Source: REEB76 sp963774895
Lineage (GTDB): Bacteria; Pseudomonadota; Gammaproteobacteria; Natronospirales; REEB76
DNA: 64,000 bases
Assembly (NCBI GenBank): GCA_963774895.1
Contig: CAVZGN010000002.1
Span: forward strand, 248,001 to 312,000
Reading direction: 5' to 3'
The notes below the pieces were generated by a model, which was not told the origin of the DNA, made no database searches, and worked only from the letters and a program-made list of their open reading frames with translations. Positions 33,002 to 42,502 of the stretch are shown here, piece by piece; position 1 is the stretch's first letter; the number at the start of each line of letters is the position of its first letter. Position numbers and translations under genes: made by a program.

Positions 33002-34074
33002 GGCGCCTTGTCCCGCCCCGGCTCGGTGTGACGCAGGAGCGCGAGGGAAGCGGAGATATCCGGCAGTGGTGGATTGATGTTTTGCTGCTGTATCTTGGCG
33101 AGCGCCTCGATAGCGGCTTTTATGCCGCTGTCCTGGGTATCGAAATAGTCTTCAAGCCAGCGGCCAGCCATTTGTGCACTGCTATGGAAGGCAGCGTTGT
33201 CACGTTCCAGCAAGGCCGCGCGTGCCGCGGCCAGACGCAGCTGCAGGTTCTGGCGCAGGAAATATTCCTGCTGGGGCTCCAGCAACGGTTCGATACCGGT
33301 TTGGCGGTGGTGTACGGTAAATATTTCCTTGAAGAGCCGTTCGAGTCCGGCCTTGAACCGTTGCCACAGCGTCGAGGTCGGTTGCATGCCGTTGTCGGAA
33401 GGCTGTCCAGGAACGTAGCGCTCCGGCGCCACGCGCCTGAGCGGCCAGCGGGACACCGATTCACTGAGACTCGTGAGGGTGGCGGCCATGCCGGTCACAT
33501 CGGCCTGCGGTACCGCACGCAAGGCGGCTTCTTCACGGGCAATCTGTTGACGCACCGGGATGAGCTGCGGATCTGACAGCAATTTCAGCCTGTCATCGGC
33601 GCTGGCGAGCGCCTTCAAGGCCAGGACAGGCTCGGCATTCAGATGTACCTGCTCATTGGCCGCCATCAGCAAGCTGGCCGCTTCGGCTTTTATCCAGGCA
33701 TCGCGCCCCTGTTCGGAACGCCGCCGCAGGTCGGTGAGCGCCGCATCCATGCTGTCCAGCCGGTCGCTGAAGCCCTTGAGCGTCTGCTGGGTGACGTTGA
33801 CGTCTTTATCCAATTCACTGTGGGATACGGCCGACTGCGTGAGCACATCCAGTTGCTGTTTTAGTGTTTGTAGTCCGGTTTTTGACAAAGCCGCCTGGGC
33901 GTGTTGTACCCGTTCGAAGTTGACCCAACCGGCGACCACCAGGATCAGGGCCACGATTGCCAGCACCAGCGCCAGCCACCCGGTCCAATGTGGACTGCGG
34001 TTCAGGTACGCGGGTGTGAGTTTCGCCAGGTTTTTCCCCGGACCGCCTTTTTCACCCGATTCATGCGCGCTCAT
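32998..34074 (-). CDS. hemX: HemX protein (uroporphyrinogen-III methyltransferase-like, non-catalytic family)
   Basis: A 358-aa protein with one N-terminal transmembrane segment (LALVLAIVALILVVAGWV), a coiled-coil region (residues about 60-130) and a conserved C-terminal domain containing EAASLLMAANEQVHLN and EYFLRQNLQLRLAAARAALLERD (abridged). I chose the ATG at 34074 because AGGAGAGAGC lies just upstream; a longer frame to 34197 would lie inside hemD. It overlaps hemD by 14 bp and hemY by 4 bp. It probably scaffolds the heme enzymes at the membrane. Confidence 0.92.
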   Translation of the reverse strand: MSAHESGEKGGPGKNLAKLTPAYLNRSPHWTGWLALVLAIVALILVVAGWVNFERVQHAQAALSKTGLQTLKQQLDVLTQSAVSHSELDKDVNVTQQTLKGFSDRLDSMDAALTDLRRRSEQGRDAWIKAEAASLLMAANEQVHLNAEPVLALKALASADDRLKLLSDPQLIPVRQQIAREEAALRAVPQADVTGMAATLTSLSESVSRWPLRRVAPERYVPGQPSDNGMQPTSTLWQRFKAGLERLFKEIFTVHHRQTGIEPLLEPQQEYFLRQNLQLRLAAARAALLERDNAAFHSSAQMAGRWLEDYFDTQDSGIKAAIEALAKIQQQNINPPLPDISASLALLRHTEPGRDKAP

Positions 34075-34882
34075 GCTCTCTCCTGTGCTTGCGTTGTTCA
34101 CGTCCCTGGCGTGTCCACCATTGCACCAAGGCCAGAACCAGTGCGCGATCGCTGGCATCAGCGGCGACCAACGGACGGCGGCGGATGCCCAGGGCACCCG
34201 CCAGTTTAATCAAGCGCGCGCTGGATACCAAAAGCTGGGCCGCGCGCAGATACGGCGTGAGCGCCGGGCTCAGCATGCGGTCCAGGTTGAGCAGCGCCTC
34301 GCGGCTGGTGACGGCGATGGCGTCGACCTTGCCTTCGCGGAACCGGCGGCCGAGCTCGCTGTGGTCCAGGCGCGGCACGTTGCGGCGATAGACCTCGGCG
34401 TAATCCACGTCCGCGCCGCGCTCCTCCAGAGTCTCGGCCAGCAATTCGCGTCCACCCTGACCGCGCACGATCAATATGCGTTTATCGTTCACTGCGTTCA
34501 GGGCCTTGAGCTTCAGCAGCGCTTCGCTGTTGGTGCCATCGCGGGGCAGCATGTCGGGTTTGCGGCCATGGGCGATGAGAGCGCGTGCCGTGCCCGGACC
34601 GATGGCCGCCAGTTTGAGTTTCGACGGCAGGGCGCTGAAATCCAGGTAATCAGCCGCATAGTCCACGGCATTGGGACTTATGAATATCATGTAATGGTAG
34701 CGTTCTAGCCGCTTGAAGCAGGCTTCCAGTTCCGCCGTAGCCGTCACCGGCTGGATCTCGATAGTGGGGAAATGCAGCACTTCCGCGCCTTTGCTTTCCA
34801 GACGCGCCTTCAGGGCTTCACCCTGGTGCATGGGGCGGGTGATGACGATGCCGGTTTCCTTAAGTGGTCTTGCAGCAGCCAC
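34061..34882 (-). CDS. hemD: Uroporphyrinogen-III synthase
   Basis: A 273-aa cytosolic enzyme that cyclises hydroxymethylbilane and inverts ring D to give uroporphyrinogen III. The two-domain fold shows GIVITRPMHQGEALKARLESKGAE at the N-terminus, FISPNAVDY, LAAIGPGTARALIAHG and VYRRNVPRL, with AVTSREALLNLDRML in domain 2. Sequence in this family is weakly conserved, but position after hemC (5 bp gap) makes the call secure. The C-terminus carries a basic extension (REQRKHRREHERA). Confidence 0.94.
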   Translation of the reverse strand: MAAARPLKETGIVITRPMHQGEALKARLESKGAEVLHFPTIEIQPVTATAELEACFKRLERYHYMIFISPNAVDYAADYLDFSALPSKLKLAAIGPGTARALIAHGRKPDMLPRDGTNSEALLKLKALNAVNDKRILIVRGQGGRELLAETLEERGADVDYAEVYRRNVPRLDHSELGRRFREGKVDAIAVTSREALLNLDRMLSPALTPYLRAAQLLVSSARLIKLAGALGIRRRPLVAADASDRALVLALVQWWTRQGREQRKHRREHERA

Positions 34883-34887
34883 GGTTA

Positions 34888-35814
34888 CTAACCTGTTACC
34901 TGGCGCAGCACTTCGGCAGCGCCCCGCCCCAGCATATCCGCCGCCAGCCGTGCGCCGAGGATTTCGCCCTGATCAACGCGGCCCTGGATTTCACCAGCAA
35001 CGATCCGACTGCCATCCGGCAGTCCCACCAGGCCGCGCAGGCACAGCGTCTGGGCATCGAGTTCCGCATACCCCGCCACCGGCAAGGTGCAGCTGCCGGA
35101 CAACCCTCGATTCAGGGCCCGTTCTGCCTGCGTGCGCTGCCAGGTGGGCGCATGATTGAGTGGTGCGAGCAAGCGGCGGGTCTCCTTGTCAGCGATGCGG
35201 CATTCGATGCCGATGGTGCCCTGGGCGATGGCCGGCAGGCTCACCTGCGGGTCCATTACGCTGGTGATATTGTGCGCAAGTTGCAGCCGCTTCAATCCCG
35301 CCACCGCCAAGATCACGGCATCATAATCCCCAAGCGCCAGCTTCTTGAGACGGGTATCCACATTGCCGCGCAGCGGCAGGATGCACAGATCCGGGCGCTG
35401 CCGCAGCAACTGGCATTGGCGGCGCAGGCTGGAGCTGCCCACGCGGGCTCCCGGGGGCAGCGTCGTCAAGGATTTCCAGCGGGCTGATAGGAAGGCATCC
35501 CGCGGGTCTTCACGCTCCAACACCGCGGCGATCATGAATTCCTCCGGTACCACGACCGGCACGTCCTTCATGGAATGCACCGCCAGGTCAGCGCGCTGGT
35601 CGGCGAGCGCGGCCTCCAATTCTTTCACAAACAACCCTTTACCCCCGGCCAATGCCAGCGAGTCCTGCAGGTTGCGGTCACCCTGGGTGGTGAGCGGCAG
35701 CAGTTCGACCGGACGCGGCGCCGCCAGCGTCTGCAAGCGCGCTGCCACATGGCGCGCTTGCCACAGGGCCAGTGCGCTGTTGCGCGTTGCGATACGCAGA
35801 GGTTCGAGATGCAT
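34888..35814 (-). CDS. hemC: Porphobilinogen deaminase (hydroxymethylbilane synthase)
   Basis: A 308-aa cytosolic enzyme that joins four porphobilinogens. Hallmarks are RIATRNSALALWQARHV, GGKGLFVKELEAAL, DLAVHSMKDVPV, the catalytic aspartate and arginines in VGSSSLRRQCQLL, and the dipyrromethane-cofactor cysteine in LSGSCTLPVAGYA. Length matches the family. It is the first gene of the hemCDXY operon and lies 52 bp downstream of algR. Confidence 0.97.
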   Translation of the reverse strand: MHLEPLRIATRNSALALWQARHVAARLQTLAAPRPVELLPLTTQGDRNLQDSLALAGGKGLFVKELEAALADQRADLAVHSMKDVPVVVPEEFMIAAVLEREDPRDAFLSARWKSLTTLPPGARVGSSSLRRQCQLLRQRPDLCILPLRGNVDTRLKKLALGDYDAVILAVAGLKRLQLAHNITSVMDPQVSLPAIAQGTIGIECRIADKETRRLLAPLNHAPTWQRTQAERALNRGLSGSCTLPVAGYAELDAQTLCLRGLVGLPDGSRIVAGEIQGRVDQGEILGARLAADMLGRGAAEVLRQVTG

Positions 35815-35866
35815 CGATTGGCAGCGGGCAAAAGGGCGCTAATCGTAGCAGGAATACGCCGGGGGT

Positions 35867-36601
35867 TTAACGGGCGTTGCGCAGGTGGGCGCGCACGTCC
35901 GCCACCATGCGCCGGCTGACTTCCACCGGCCCGCTACGGCCATTCAGATATACATTGAAATGCCCATCGTCGCTCTTCTCCAGACTGCGCACATACGCCA
36001 GCGCCACCAGTGCATTACGGTGCACACGGATGAAAAGTTTGGAAAACTCCTTTTCCAGGTCCTTAAGGGCCTCATCGATCAGCAGTTCACCCTGGCTGTG
36101 ACATACGGTCACGTATTTCTGGTCGGCGATGAAGCATTGGATGGTGTCCACCGGCACCACCTGCAGTTTATCCCGCAAGCGCGCACATATATGGTGGCGC
36201 GCCTCGTGCCCGGTTTGCTGAGACAACTGGTTGAGCTGCACGCGATTCAGCCGGCCGGCGTTCGTGAGTGCCGCCGCGAGTTGCGCCTGGCGCACCGGTT
36301 TCAGCAGATAGGCGATGGCGCGGGTATTGAAGGCCTCCACCGCGAATTCATCGTAGGCCGTGGTAAACACGATCGCCGGAGGATTATCCTGTCCTGCCAG
36401 ATGACGCGCGGTCTCCAGACCGTCCATCACCGGCATGCGTATGTCCAGCAGCAGCACATCCGGTTGTGTGGTCTCCCAAAGGCGCAGCGCTTCGCGGCCA
36501 TTGACTGCCTCACCCACGACATCGCAACCGGGGATTTCGGCCAGCAGACTCTTGAGGCGTATGCGTGCCGGTGATTCGTCGTCGACCACAAGAACTTTCA
36601 T
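35867..36601 (-). CDS. algR: LytTR-type response regulator (AlgR-like)
   Basis: A 244-aa regulator. The receiver domain has the acidic pocket VVDDESPARIR, the phospho-acceptor aspartate in VLLLDIRMPVMDG, and the lysine in LLKPVRQAQ. The LytTR DNA-binding domain covers about residues 140-240 (IQCFIADQKYVTVCHSQGEL and FIRVHRNALVALAYV). In Pseudomonas aeruginosa AlgR controls alginate and type IV pili; the target here is unknown. It overlaps the upstream sensor gene by 4 bp. Confidence 0.93.
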   Translation of the reverse strand: MKVLVVDDESPARIRLKSLLAEIPGCDVVGEAVNGREALRLWETTQPDVLLLDIRMPVMDGLETARHLAGQDNPPAIVFTTAYDEFAVEAFNTRAIAYLLKPVRQAQLAAALTNAGRLNRVQLNQLSQQTGHEARHHICARLRDKLQVVPVDTIQCFIADQKYVTVCHSQGELLIDEALKDLEKEFSKLFIRVHRNALVALAYVRSLEKSDDGHFNVYLNGRSGPVEVSRRMVADVRAHLRNAR

Positions 36602-37674
36602 GACGTGAGTTTCTCATACGGAAAATGCACGCACACGTGGTAAAAACCATCGGTGTTGGCGACCTCCAGACTGGCACGGCCCGGCCAGGCGAGCATCAGG
36701 CGCTGGCGTACGTTTTCCATGGCCATCTGGTTGCCGTGCCGTCGGGGTGCGTTGGCCGGCGGCAGCGGATTGACGATCTCGATAGTCAGGATATCGGCGT
36801 CGCGGGTGCCATGCACCTCGACGGCACCGCCCTCGGGCTGGGTTTCGATGCCGTGATAGATGGCATTTTCCAGTAGTGGTTGCAGTAGCAGTTGCGGCAC
36901 ATGCGCATCCGCGGGTAACGCATCGGTTTGCCAGTTCACTTTCAGGCGCTCGCCGAGGCGCAATTCCTCAATGCGCTGGTACTGTTGCGCCATGGCGATC
37001 TCCTCGGCCAGCGTCACCGTAGGGCTGGTCTTCTTGAGGCTGGCGCGGAACAGATCCGCCAGGTCCATGATGGTGTGTTCTGCCAGTTCCGGGTTGCTGC
37101 GGATCAGCGAGGCGATGGTATTGATGCTGTTGAATAGGAAATGCGGATGGATGCGCGCCTGCAGCGCTTCGATACGCGCGCGCGCCTCGCGCTGCACATT
37201 GCGCTTCCATTGATACTGAACGTAGAAATAGCGCAGCAACAGGATACTGACGATCACGCATATCAGCAGGTTGCGCAGCACGAAACCGGCGTGATCCAGG
37301 GGCATGAAGGCCTGGCCGATACCGGTGTAGCTGGAGAGCCGGAAGGCGATCTCGCTCAGCGCGCCAGTGGTGATCAGCAACAACGTGAAACTGGCGATGG
37401 CGGCCTGACGCAGGGGTATGCGCGCCAGTGGTTTGCGTGCCGCACACAGCACTCCCGCACTGGTCAGGCCGATCCATTGCAGGAACAGCGACAGGCGTCC
37501 CAGATCCAGCCACAGGTTGATTCCCTCCCCGGGTAGATGGCGGGCAATCACCAGCAGGAAGGCCACCAATTCGGCGATCAACACCACTACCAGGACCACC
37601 GGGCCGGAACAGAAATCCGGCAGGAAGAAATCCTGCGGTGAATTTTGGGATCGTTGGGGCTCGGCCATGCGCAT
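36598..37674 (-). CDS. algZ: LytS/YehU-family sensor histidine kinase (AlgZ/FimS-like)
   Basis: A 358-aa inner-membrane protein with four or five N-terminal hydrophobic segments and a His_kinase domain. The conserved histidine sits in ALQARIHPHFLFNSINTIASL, the LytS-type H-box, and the ATPase part includes LLQPLLENAIYHGIE. Some FimS homologues lack a full ATP-binding site; here the N-box is present but I do not see a clear G-box beyond GNQMAMENVRQRL. It pairs with AlgR immediately downstream. In Pseudomonas argH lies nearby; it is absent here. Confidence 0.9.
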   Translation of the reverse strand: MRMAEPQRSQNSPQDFFLPDFCSGPVVLVVVLIAELVAFLLVIARHLPGEGINLWLDLGRLSLFLQWIGLTSAGVLCAARKPLARIPLRQAAIASFTLLLITTGALSEIAFRLSSYTGIGQAFMPLDHAGFVLRNLLICVIVSILLLRYFYVQYQWKRNVQREARARIEALQARIHPHFLFNSINTIASLIRSNPELAEHTIMDLADLFRASLKKTSPTVTLAEEIAMAQQYQRIEELRLGERLKVNWQTDALPADAHVPQLLLQPLLENAIYHGIETQPEGGAVEVHGTRDADILTIEIVNPLPPANAPRRHGNQMAMENVRQRLMLAWPGRASLEVANTDGFYHVCVHFPYEKLTS

Positions 37675-37711
37675 CAGTGTGGCATTTCATGCCCGGCTTG
37701 GGGAGGGCGTG

Positions 37712-38596
37712 TCAGCCCCCGGATGCAAACAGCCTGCGCTTAAGCCGGTGCAGGGACGAGATGTCCTCATCGCCATGGCCGGATTCCTGCAGGCGCCGGT
37801 AATGCAGCAGCGTCATTTCCACCAGCGGCAGTTGCACGCCACGGGCAGCGGCCATCTGCTGCACGATTTTCAGATCCTTGTAGTGCAGGGCTACCTTGAA
37901 GCCTAATGGATAACGCCCTGCGGCCATGTTGGGTCCGCGGTGGCTCATGAACCAGGAACCGGCCGCGCCGCTGCCCACCACCTCGATGACCTTGTCCAGC
38001 GGCAGGCCTTCGGCCTCGGCGAAAGCCAGTGCTTCGGTGACCGCCTGCGCGATGCCGGCCACGGCGATCTGGTTCACGGCCTTGGTGGCCTGGCCGGCGC
38101 CCACCGGTCCCATCAACACCACGCGTTGGCCGAGGGCTCTCAGTATCGGCTGCGCCCGTTCGAAAACCTTGTCATCACCGCCGCACATGATGGCGAGCAT
38201 GCCCTGCTTCGCGCCCTCGGTGCCGCCGGATACCGGGCAGTCGAGAAAATCGATTTTGTTTTTGGCCAGCTGTTGTGCTGCCGTGCGTGCGGTCGCGGCG
38301 CTGACCGTCGAGCAATCCAGCACCAGCGCGCCCGGTTTGAGATCATTTGCCAGCTGCCCGACAACGTCCAACACATCCTGGTCAGCAGACACACACACGA
38401 CCACGGCATCGCAGTCTTTTGCCAGAGCGCTGATGTCTCTGGCCGCCGAACAGCCGGTTTCCTTGGCCAGTGCTTCAGCTTTGGAATAGGTGCGGTTGTA
38501 TGCCGCGGTCAGCAACCCGGCTTTGTGCAGATTGAGCGCCATGGGGTAACCCATGGCGCCGAGACCGATGAAACCCACTTTGGAGTAAATGTTCAT
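37712..38596 (-). CDS. 3-hydroxyisobutyrate dehydrogenase-family oxidoreductase
   Basis: A 294-aa NAD(P)-dependent beta-hydroxyacid dehydrogenase. The nucleotide site is VGFIGLGAMGYPMALNL, the substrate-binding loop is DCPVSGGTEGAKQG, and the catalytic lysine lies in GAGQATKAVNQ. The C-terminal lysine motif is FKVALHYKDLKI. Members include tartronate semialdehyde reductase (GarR/GlxR) and 3-hydroxyisobutyrate dehydrogenase; the substrate cannot be chosen from sequence. It is a single-gene unit between the MFS gene and the algZ sensor. Confidence 0.88.
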   Translation of the reverse strand: MNIYSKVGFIGLGAMGYPMALNLHKAGLLTAAYNRTYSKAEALAKETGCSAARDISALAKDCDAVVVCVSADQDVLDVVGQLANDLKPGALVLDCSTVSAATARTAAQQLAKNKIDFLDCPVSGGTEGAKQGMLAIMCGGDDKVFERAQPILRALGQRVVLMGPVGAGQATKAVNQIAVAGIAQAVTEALAFAEAEGLPLDKVIEVVGSGAAGSWFMSHRGPNMAAGRYPLGFKVALHYKDLKIVQQMAAARGVQLPLVEMTLLHYRRLQESGHGDEDISSLHRLKRRLFASGG

Positions 38597-38665
38597 TTTC
38601 GTTCCGTAAAAGGTATTGCGTGAAAAACTTAACGCGTGTAAGTGACCGATTCGCCGTCGGGGCTA

Positions 38666-39961
38666 TTAACCTAAGGTACCTGTCACAGTCTGAGGTTTGC
38701 TGACGCCGATATTGCGCAGATGCCGGCTGTTCATGCAGGCAAGTGCGATGGCCGTCAAAGTGAGACCGGCGCCGGCAAACAATGCGGGCAATGAAATCAC
38801 CTTGAGCAAAGCGCCGGCGAGTGCGGCGGATACCGGGCCCAGGCCCATGAAAGTGAACAGCAGCACGCTCATGGTGCGCCCCATCATCTCCTGAGTTACT
38901 CGCTGTTGTATCCAGGTAAATAAGGCGATCTGCATGATCCCGGAGAGCACGCCTACACACGCCAGCAGCACGGCGCCGGTGAGCGTCGTATGCACCAGCG
39001 TGAGCGCCACCAGCGCTAATCCGGCGACACTGTCGATGCTCAACACCATCAGGCCAAGGCGGCCGCGCGCCAGCCGCGTGCCAATTCCGGATAGGAAACT
39101 GCCGATGAGGATGCCGCCGCCATTGGCGGTCATGAGGATTCCAAGGGACGCGGCCCCCAGATCCAGGCGTATGTTCGCCAGCACCGGCAGGCCCACCTGG
39201 ATCGGTCCACCCACGAATACCGAAACCACGGCGGCGTACAGGATAAAGGCTCGCAGCGGCAGATCTGTCCAGATATAGCGTATTCCCGCCGCCACGCCTG
39301 CCAACACGCCGCCGGCGGTTTGCGGCGGATGACTGTCGCTGTGGATGCGCACCATGGCCAGCGAGGCCAGCGAGAACAGGAAACTCACCGCATCGATGCT
39401 GAAGGCCAGGCCCATGCCGCGGGCATCGGCGAGTGCATGCTGCGGGCTGTTGGCACCTACGCTGATGATCACACCCGCAAGCACCGGACCGACGAACATG
39501 CTGATCTGGCGCATGCCCATGAGCAAGGCATTCGCGCCACGCAGCTGTTGTGGTTGCACCAGCTGTGGAAGGATTGCCGAGCCCGCCGGATAGGCAAAGG
39601 CGGTAGACATCCCGACGCCCAACGACAGCAGATAAACCATCCACATGTGCACCGCACCGGTGAGCACCAATATCGCGAGAATCGCAATACATGCGGCATT
39701 GATAGCACGCGCGCCCAGCAGCACGCGCCGCGGCGACATCCGGTCCACCACCGCTCCACCGATGAGCATGAGAGCTGCGCGTGGCAGTGCCATGACCGCC
39801 AACACCAGGCCGAGTGCCGCAGGATCGCCGGTGAGTTTCAATACCAGCCACGGCAAAGCCACCAGCGTGAACTGATCACCCAGAGCCGAGACCGAACTGC
39901 CGCCGAACAGCAGGTTGAAATCGCGGTTGGAAAAAACTGATGCGGGTTTCTGATCAGCCAT
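38666..39961 (-). CDS. MFS transporter (EntS/MFS_3-like)
   Basis: A 431-aa protein with about twelve hydrophobic segments. The N-terminal pattern FSNRDFNLLFGGSSVSALGDQFTLVALPWLVLKLTGD (abridged) and the loop VVDRMSPRRVLLGARAINA are typical of the MFS_3 group that includes the enterobactin exporter EntS. An exporter of a small molecule is likely; the substrate is unknown. The ATG at 39961 is preferred; an in-frame TTG lies 6 bp upstream. It reads away from speA toward the dehydrogenase gene. Confidence 0.87.
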   Translation of the reverse strand: MADQKPASVFSNRDFNLLFGGSSVSALGDQFTLVALPWLVLKLTGDPAALGLVLAVMALPRAALMLIGGAVVDRMSPRRVLLGARAINAACIAILAILVLTGAVHMWMVYLLSLGVGMSTAFAYPAGSAILPQLVQPQQLRGANALLMGMRQISMFVGPVLAGVIISVGANSPQHALADARGMGLAFSIDAVSFLFSLASLAMVRIHSDSHPPQTAGGVLAGVAAGIRYIWTDLPLRAFILYAAVVSVFVGGPIQVGLPVLANIRLDLGAASLGILMTANGGGILIGSFLSGIGTRLARGRLGLMVLSIDSVAGLALVALTLVHTTLTGAVLLACVGVLSGIMQIALFTWIQQRVTQEMMGRTMSVLLFTFMGLGPVSAALAGALLKVISLPALFAGAGLTLTAIALACMNSRHLRNIGVSKPQTVTGTLG

Positions 39962-40008
39962 CTTCAATCGTGTGCCGTGGTTGTCCGGAATGACTGCTCT
40001 ATAGTCAT

Positions 40009-41895
40009 TTATTTTTCCAGATACGTATAACCCTTCAAGCCTTCTTCAAGTTCTTTTAGATATTGTGCACGCCGCTGTGGGTCGAGGGCGGTGGCCGCAT
40101 CGATCTTGCTGTGATAGCGGGCCACCAGTTCGCTGGGTTCGAAGTGCACGTAGCGCAGCACCACCTCGGCGGTGTCGCCCTGTTCCGGTTTCACCAGTTT
40201 GTAGCCATTGTCCTTGTCCAGTTCCACGTTCACCGAGTCGGTATCGCCGAACAAGTTGTGCATGTCGCCGAGGATCTCCTGGTAGGCACCTACCATAAAG
40301 AAACCCAGATAGTAGGGCTGGCCGTTGTGCATGGCGTGCACAGGCATGGTGGCTTCCAGTTCCTCTTCGTCCACATATTGTTCGATGCGTCCATCGGAAT
40401 CGCAGGTCAGGTCCTGCAACACTGCGCGGCGCGTGAGCGCTTCACCCAGGCGGTGCACCGGCATGATCGGGAATACCTGGTCGATGGCCCACACGTCCGG
40501 CACCGACTGGAACACACTCATGTTGAGGAAGAACTTGTCGGCGAGTTTCTCGTCGATCTCGAAGATGGCTTCGGAGTGCGCACGGGTGGTGGGTTTCAGG
40601 CCGTCGCGCACCTTGCGGCAGATGGCGTGGTAGATCTGCTCGGCGCGCGCGCGCTGCTCCAGGGTCAGCACCCCGTGGATGTACATGGCCTGGGCTTCGC
40701 CGTTCCAGTAAAGCGCATCCTGGTAGACCTCCAGCAGCGAACGGTTATCGGCGTTCTCGTAGTCCTCCCACAAGTCGGTGAGGATCTGTGGATCCTCCGG
40801 ATCCGGTGGTGCCAGTGGCTTGTCGGGGATGGATTCCCGGTCCACCACTTCCGTAATCAGCACCGCGTGATGCGCGGTGATGGCGCGCCCCGACTCGGTG
40901 ATGATGCTCGGATGCGGCAGCTCGTAATCGGCACACACTTCCCACAGGGAACGCACGATGGTGTTGGCGTATTGCTCCATGCTGTAGTTCATGGAGCAGG
41001 AGTTGCGGGAGCGCGTGCCCTCATAGTCCACGCCCAGGCCGCCGCCCACGTCCATGACACGCACGTTGACGCCCAGCTCAGCCAGCTCCGCGAAGCAGCG
41101 GCAGGCTTCCAGCATGCCGCGCTGCACGTCGCGGATATTGGCGATCTGCGAGCCCAGGTGGAAGTGCAGCAGTTGCAGGCAGTTGAGCATGCCGGCAGTC
41201 CGCAGCTTTTCCACGGCTTCGAGAATCTGCACCGCCGACAGGCCAAACTTGGATTTCTCGCCGCCGGTGTGTTCCCATTTGCCGCGGCCGGTGCTGGTGA
41301 GGCGCACGCGCACACCGATGCTCGGCTTCACGCCCATCTCGGCTGCTTCCTTGAGCAATAGGTCCAGCTCGTTGGGTTTCTCGATGACCACAAAGACCTT
41401 GTGGCCCAGCTGCTGGCCGATGAGCGCCAGCCGCAGGTATTCCCGGTCCTTGTAGCCGTTGCACACGATGCTGGCGCCGGCCGGGGCCAGGGCCAGCACC
41501 GCCATAAGCTCCGGTTTGCTGCCGGCTTCGAGGCCCACGCGGCCTTCGCCGTGCTTGAGGATGTCCTCCACCACCGCGCGTTGCTGGTTCACCTTGATGG
41601 GATAGACCGCGGTGTAGCTGCCCTGGTATTCGTGATAACTCATGGCGGCTGCGAACGCGCCGCACAAGCGGTCCACCCGGTCGCGCAGAATGTCGCCGAA
41701 ACGGAACAGTACCGGCAGGTTGAGACCGGATTTGCTGACTTCAGTGGCCAAGCGGTGCAGGTCCACGCAGCCGTCTTCGCGGCGGCGCGTGGGGAACACC
41801 ACCAGGTGACCATCGTCGCTGATGTCGAAGTAACCGTCGCCCCAGCGCAGCACATTGAAGATCTCGCGTGCGTCCTGGATGGGTTGGCTGCTCAT
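40009..41895 (-). CDS. speA: Biosynthetic arginine decarboxylase
   Basis: A 628-aa fold-III PLP enzyme that makes agmatine from arginine, the first step of one polyamine route. The PLP-lysine is in YTAVYPIKVNQQRAVVED; substrate/PLP motifs include GLEAGSKPELMAVLAL, LLHFHLGSQIANIRD, MDVGGGLGVDYEGT and ITESGRAITAHHAVL. The family's C-terminal CDSDGRIEQYVDEE and VGAYQEILGDMHNLFGD are present. I chose the ATG at 41895 (MSSQPIQDAREIF); a longer frame to 41952 lacks a ribosome site. It is monocistronic. Confidence 0.96.
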   Translation of the reverse strand: MSSQPIQDAREIFNVLRWGDGYFDISDDGHLVVFPTRRREDGCVDLHRLATEVSKSGLNLPVLFRFGDILRDRVDRLCGAFAAAMSYHEYQGSYTAVYPIKVNQQRAVVEDILKHGEGRVGLEAGSKPELMAVLALAPAGASIVCNGYKDREYLRLALIGQQLGHKVFVVIEKPNELDLLLKEAAEMGVKPSIGVRVRLTSTGRGKWEHTGGEKSKFGLSAVQILEAVEKLRTAGMLNCLQLLHFHLGSQIANIRDVQRGMLEACRCFAELAELGVNVRVMDVGGGLGVDYEGTRSRNSCSMNYSMEQYANTIVRSLWEVCADYELPHPSIITESGRAITAHHAVLITEVVDRESIPDKPLAPPDPEDPQILTDLWEDYENADNRSLLEVYQDALYWNGEAQAMYIHGVLTLEQRARAEQIYHAICRKVRDGLKPTTRAHSEAIFEIDEKLADKFFLNMSVFQSVPDVWAIDQVFPIMPVHRLGEALTRRAVLQDLTCDSDGRIEQYVDEEELEATMPVHAMHNGQPYYLGFFMVGAYQEILGDMHNLFGDTDSVNVELDKDNGYKLVKPEQGDTAEVVLRYVHFEPSELVARYHSKIDAATALDPQRRAQYLKELEEGLKGYTYLEK

Positions 41896-42054
41896 GCTGA
41901 CGGGACTCCACTGACCGGCAAAGAAAACCGCGCAAGCGTACGGCAAGCGCAAACAATATAAAAGGGCGTTTGCTCGAAAAGCGGGTGATCTTGTCGATGA
42001 CGCAACATTAAATGTTTGTGTAGGTAATTTGGTGCCCGATGTCCGGTCGCAGCT

Positions 42055-42162
42055 TTATTTAGGTAGCTGCACTGTTTCTAGAACCACCCCGTGTACCTGA
42101 AACACCTGCTTGGCAATATCCAATCCAACAGTGCTGATCTTTATTTGGGCGTCCTCTCTCAT
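42055..42162 (-). pseudogene. IS110-family transposase, N-terminal remnant
   Basis: The 35-aa reading MREDAQIKISTVGLDIAKQ... followed by VFQVHGVVLETVQLPK ends at a stop. It matches the start of IS110/IS1111-type DEDD transposases (KISTVGLDIAK-VFQVHG), including the first catalytic aspartate. Everything after residue about 35 is missing and no element ends are recognisable, so this is a scar of an old insertion. Confidence 0.8.
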
Positions 42163-42251
42163 GTTGTATGGAACACGCTGCTTGTCCACTCTGGCACATT
42201 GCGATGCCGTATTGCGAGGGGGCGTCCATACCACCGCAAAATGCGATGAAC

Positions 42252-42407
42252 CCCTCTCCCGCCGGGAGAGGGGGGGTGAGGGTTCGGCGAAAACTATAGG
42301 GCCGCGTTTTGTTCGCACCCTCACCCGCCCTTCAGGCACACTCGGCAACTGCTCCCTGCGTTGCCCTACCTCCTACATCCCTGTAGTCGTCTCCCAGAGG
42401 GAGAGGG
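42252..42407. repeat. REP doublet / REPIN-like nested inverted repeat
   Basis: The outer arms are CCCTCTCCC (42252-42260) and GGGAGAGGG (42399-42407). The inner arms are GGGTGAGGG (42275-42283) and CCCTCACCC (42318-42326). The whole about 156-bp unit is therefore a nested palindrome of two REP-like ends in opposite orientation. The same words occur at 26731-26760 and 27598-27690. Confidence 0.65.
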
Positions 42408-42502
42408 ATTTCGGGATAAGTTCTAATATCCCCGGATAGGCGAACGCCCTTTACCCACTTGTCGATAAGTCTTGTATTCCGTTACGAATGACGGAACAGT
42501 GC

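Larger units (their letters stand above)
41896..42502. other. 607-bp intergenic region: IS110 remnant plus REP doublet
   Basis: No intact gene. From left to right it holds a 3'-truncated IS110-family transposase start (42055-42162, minus), a nested inverted-repeat REP element (42252-42407), and about 90 bp of featureless sequence before the DUF4124 gene. The speA promoter should lie in its first 100 bp. Confidence 0.6.
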
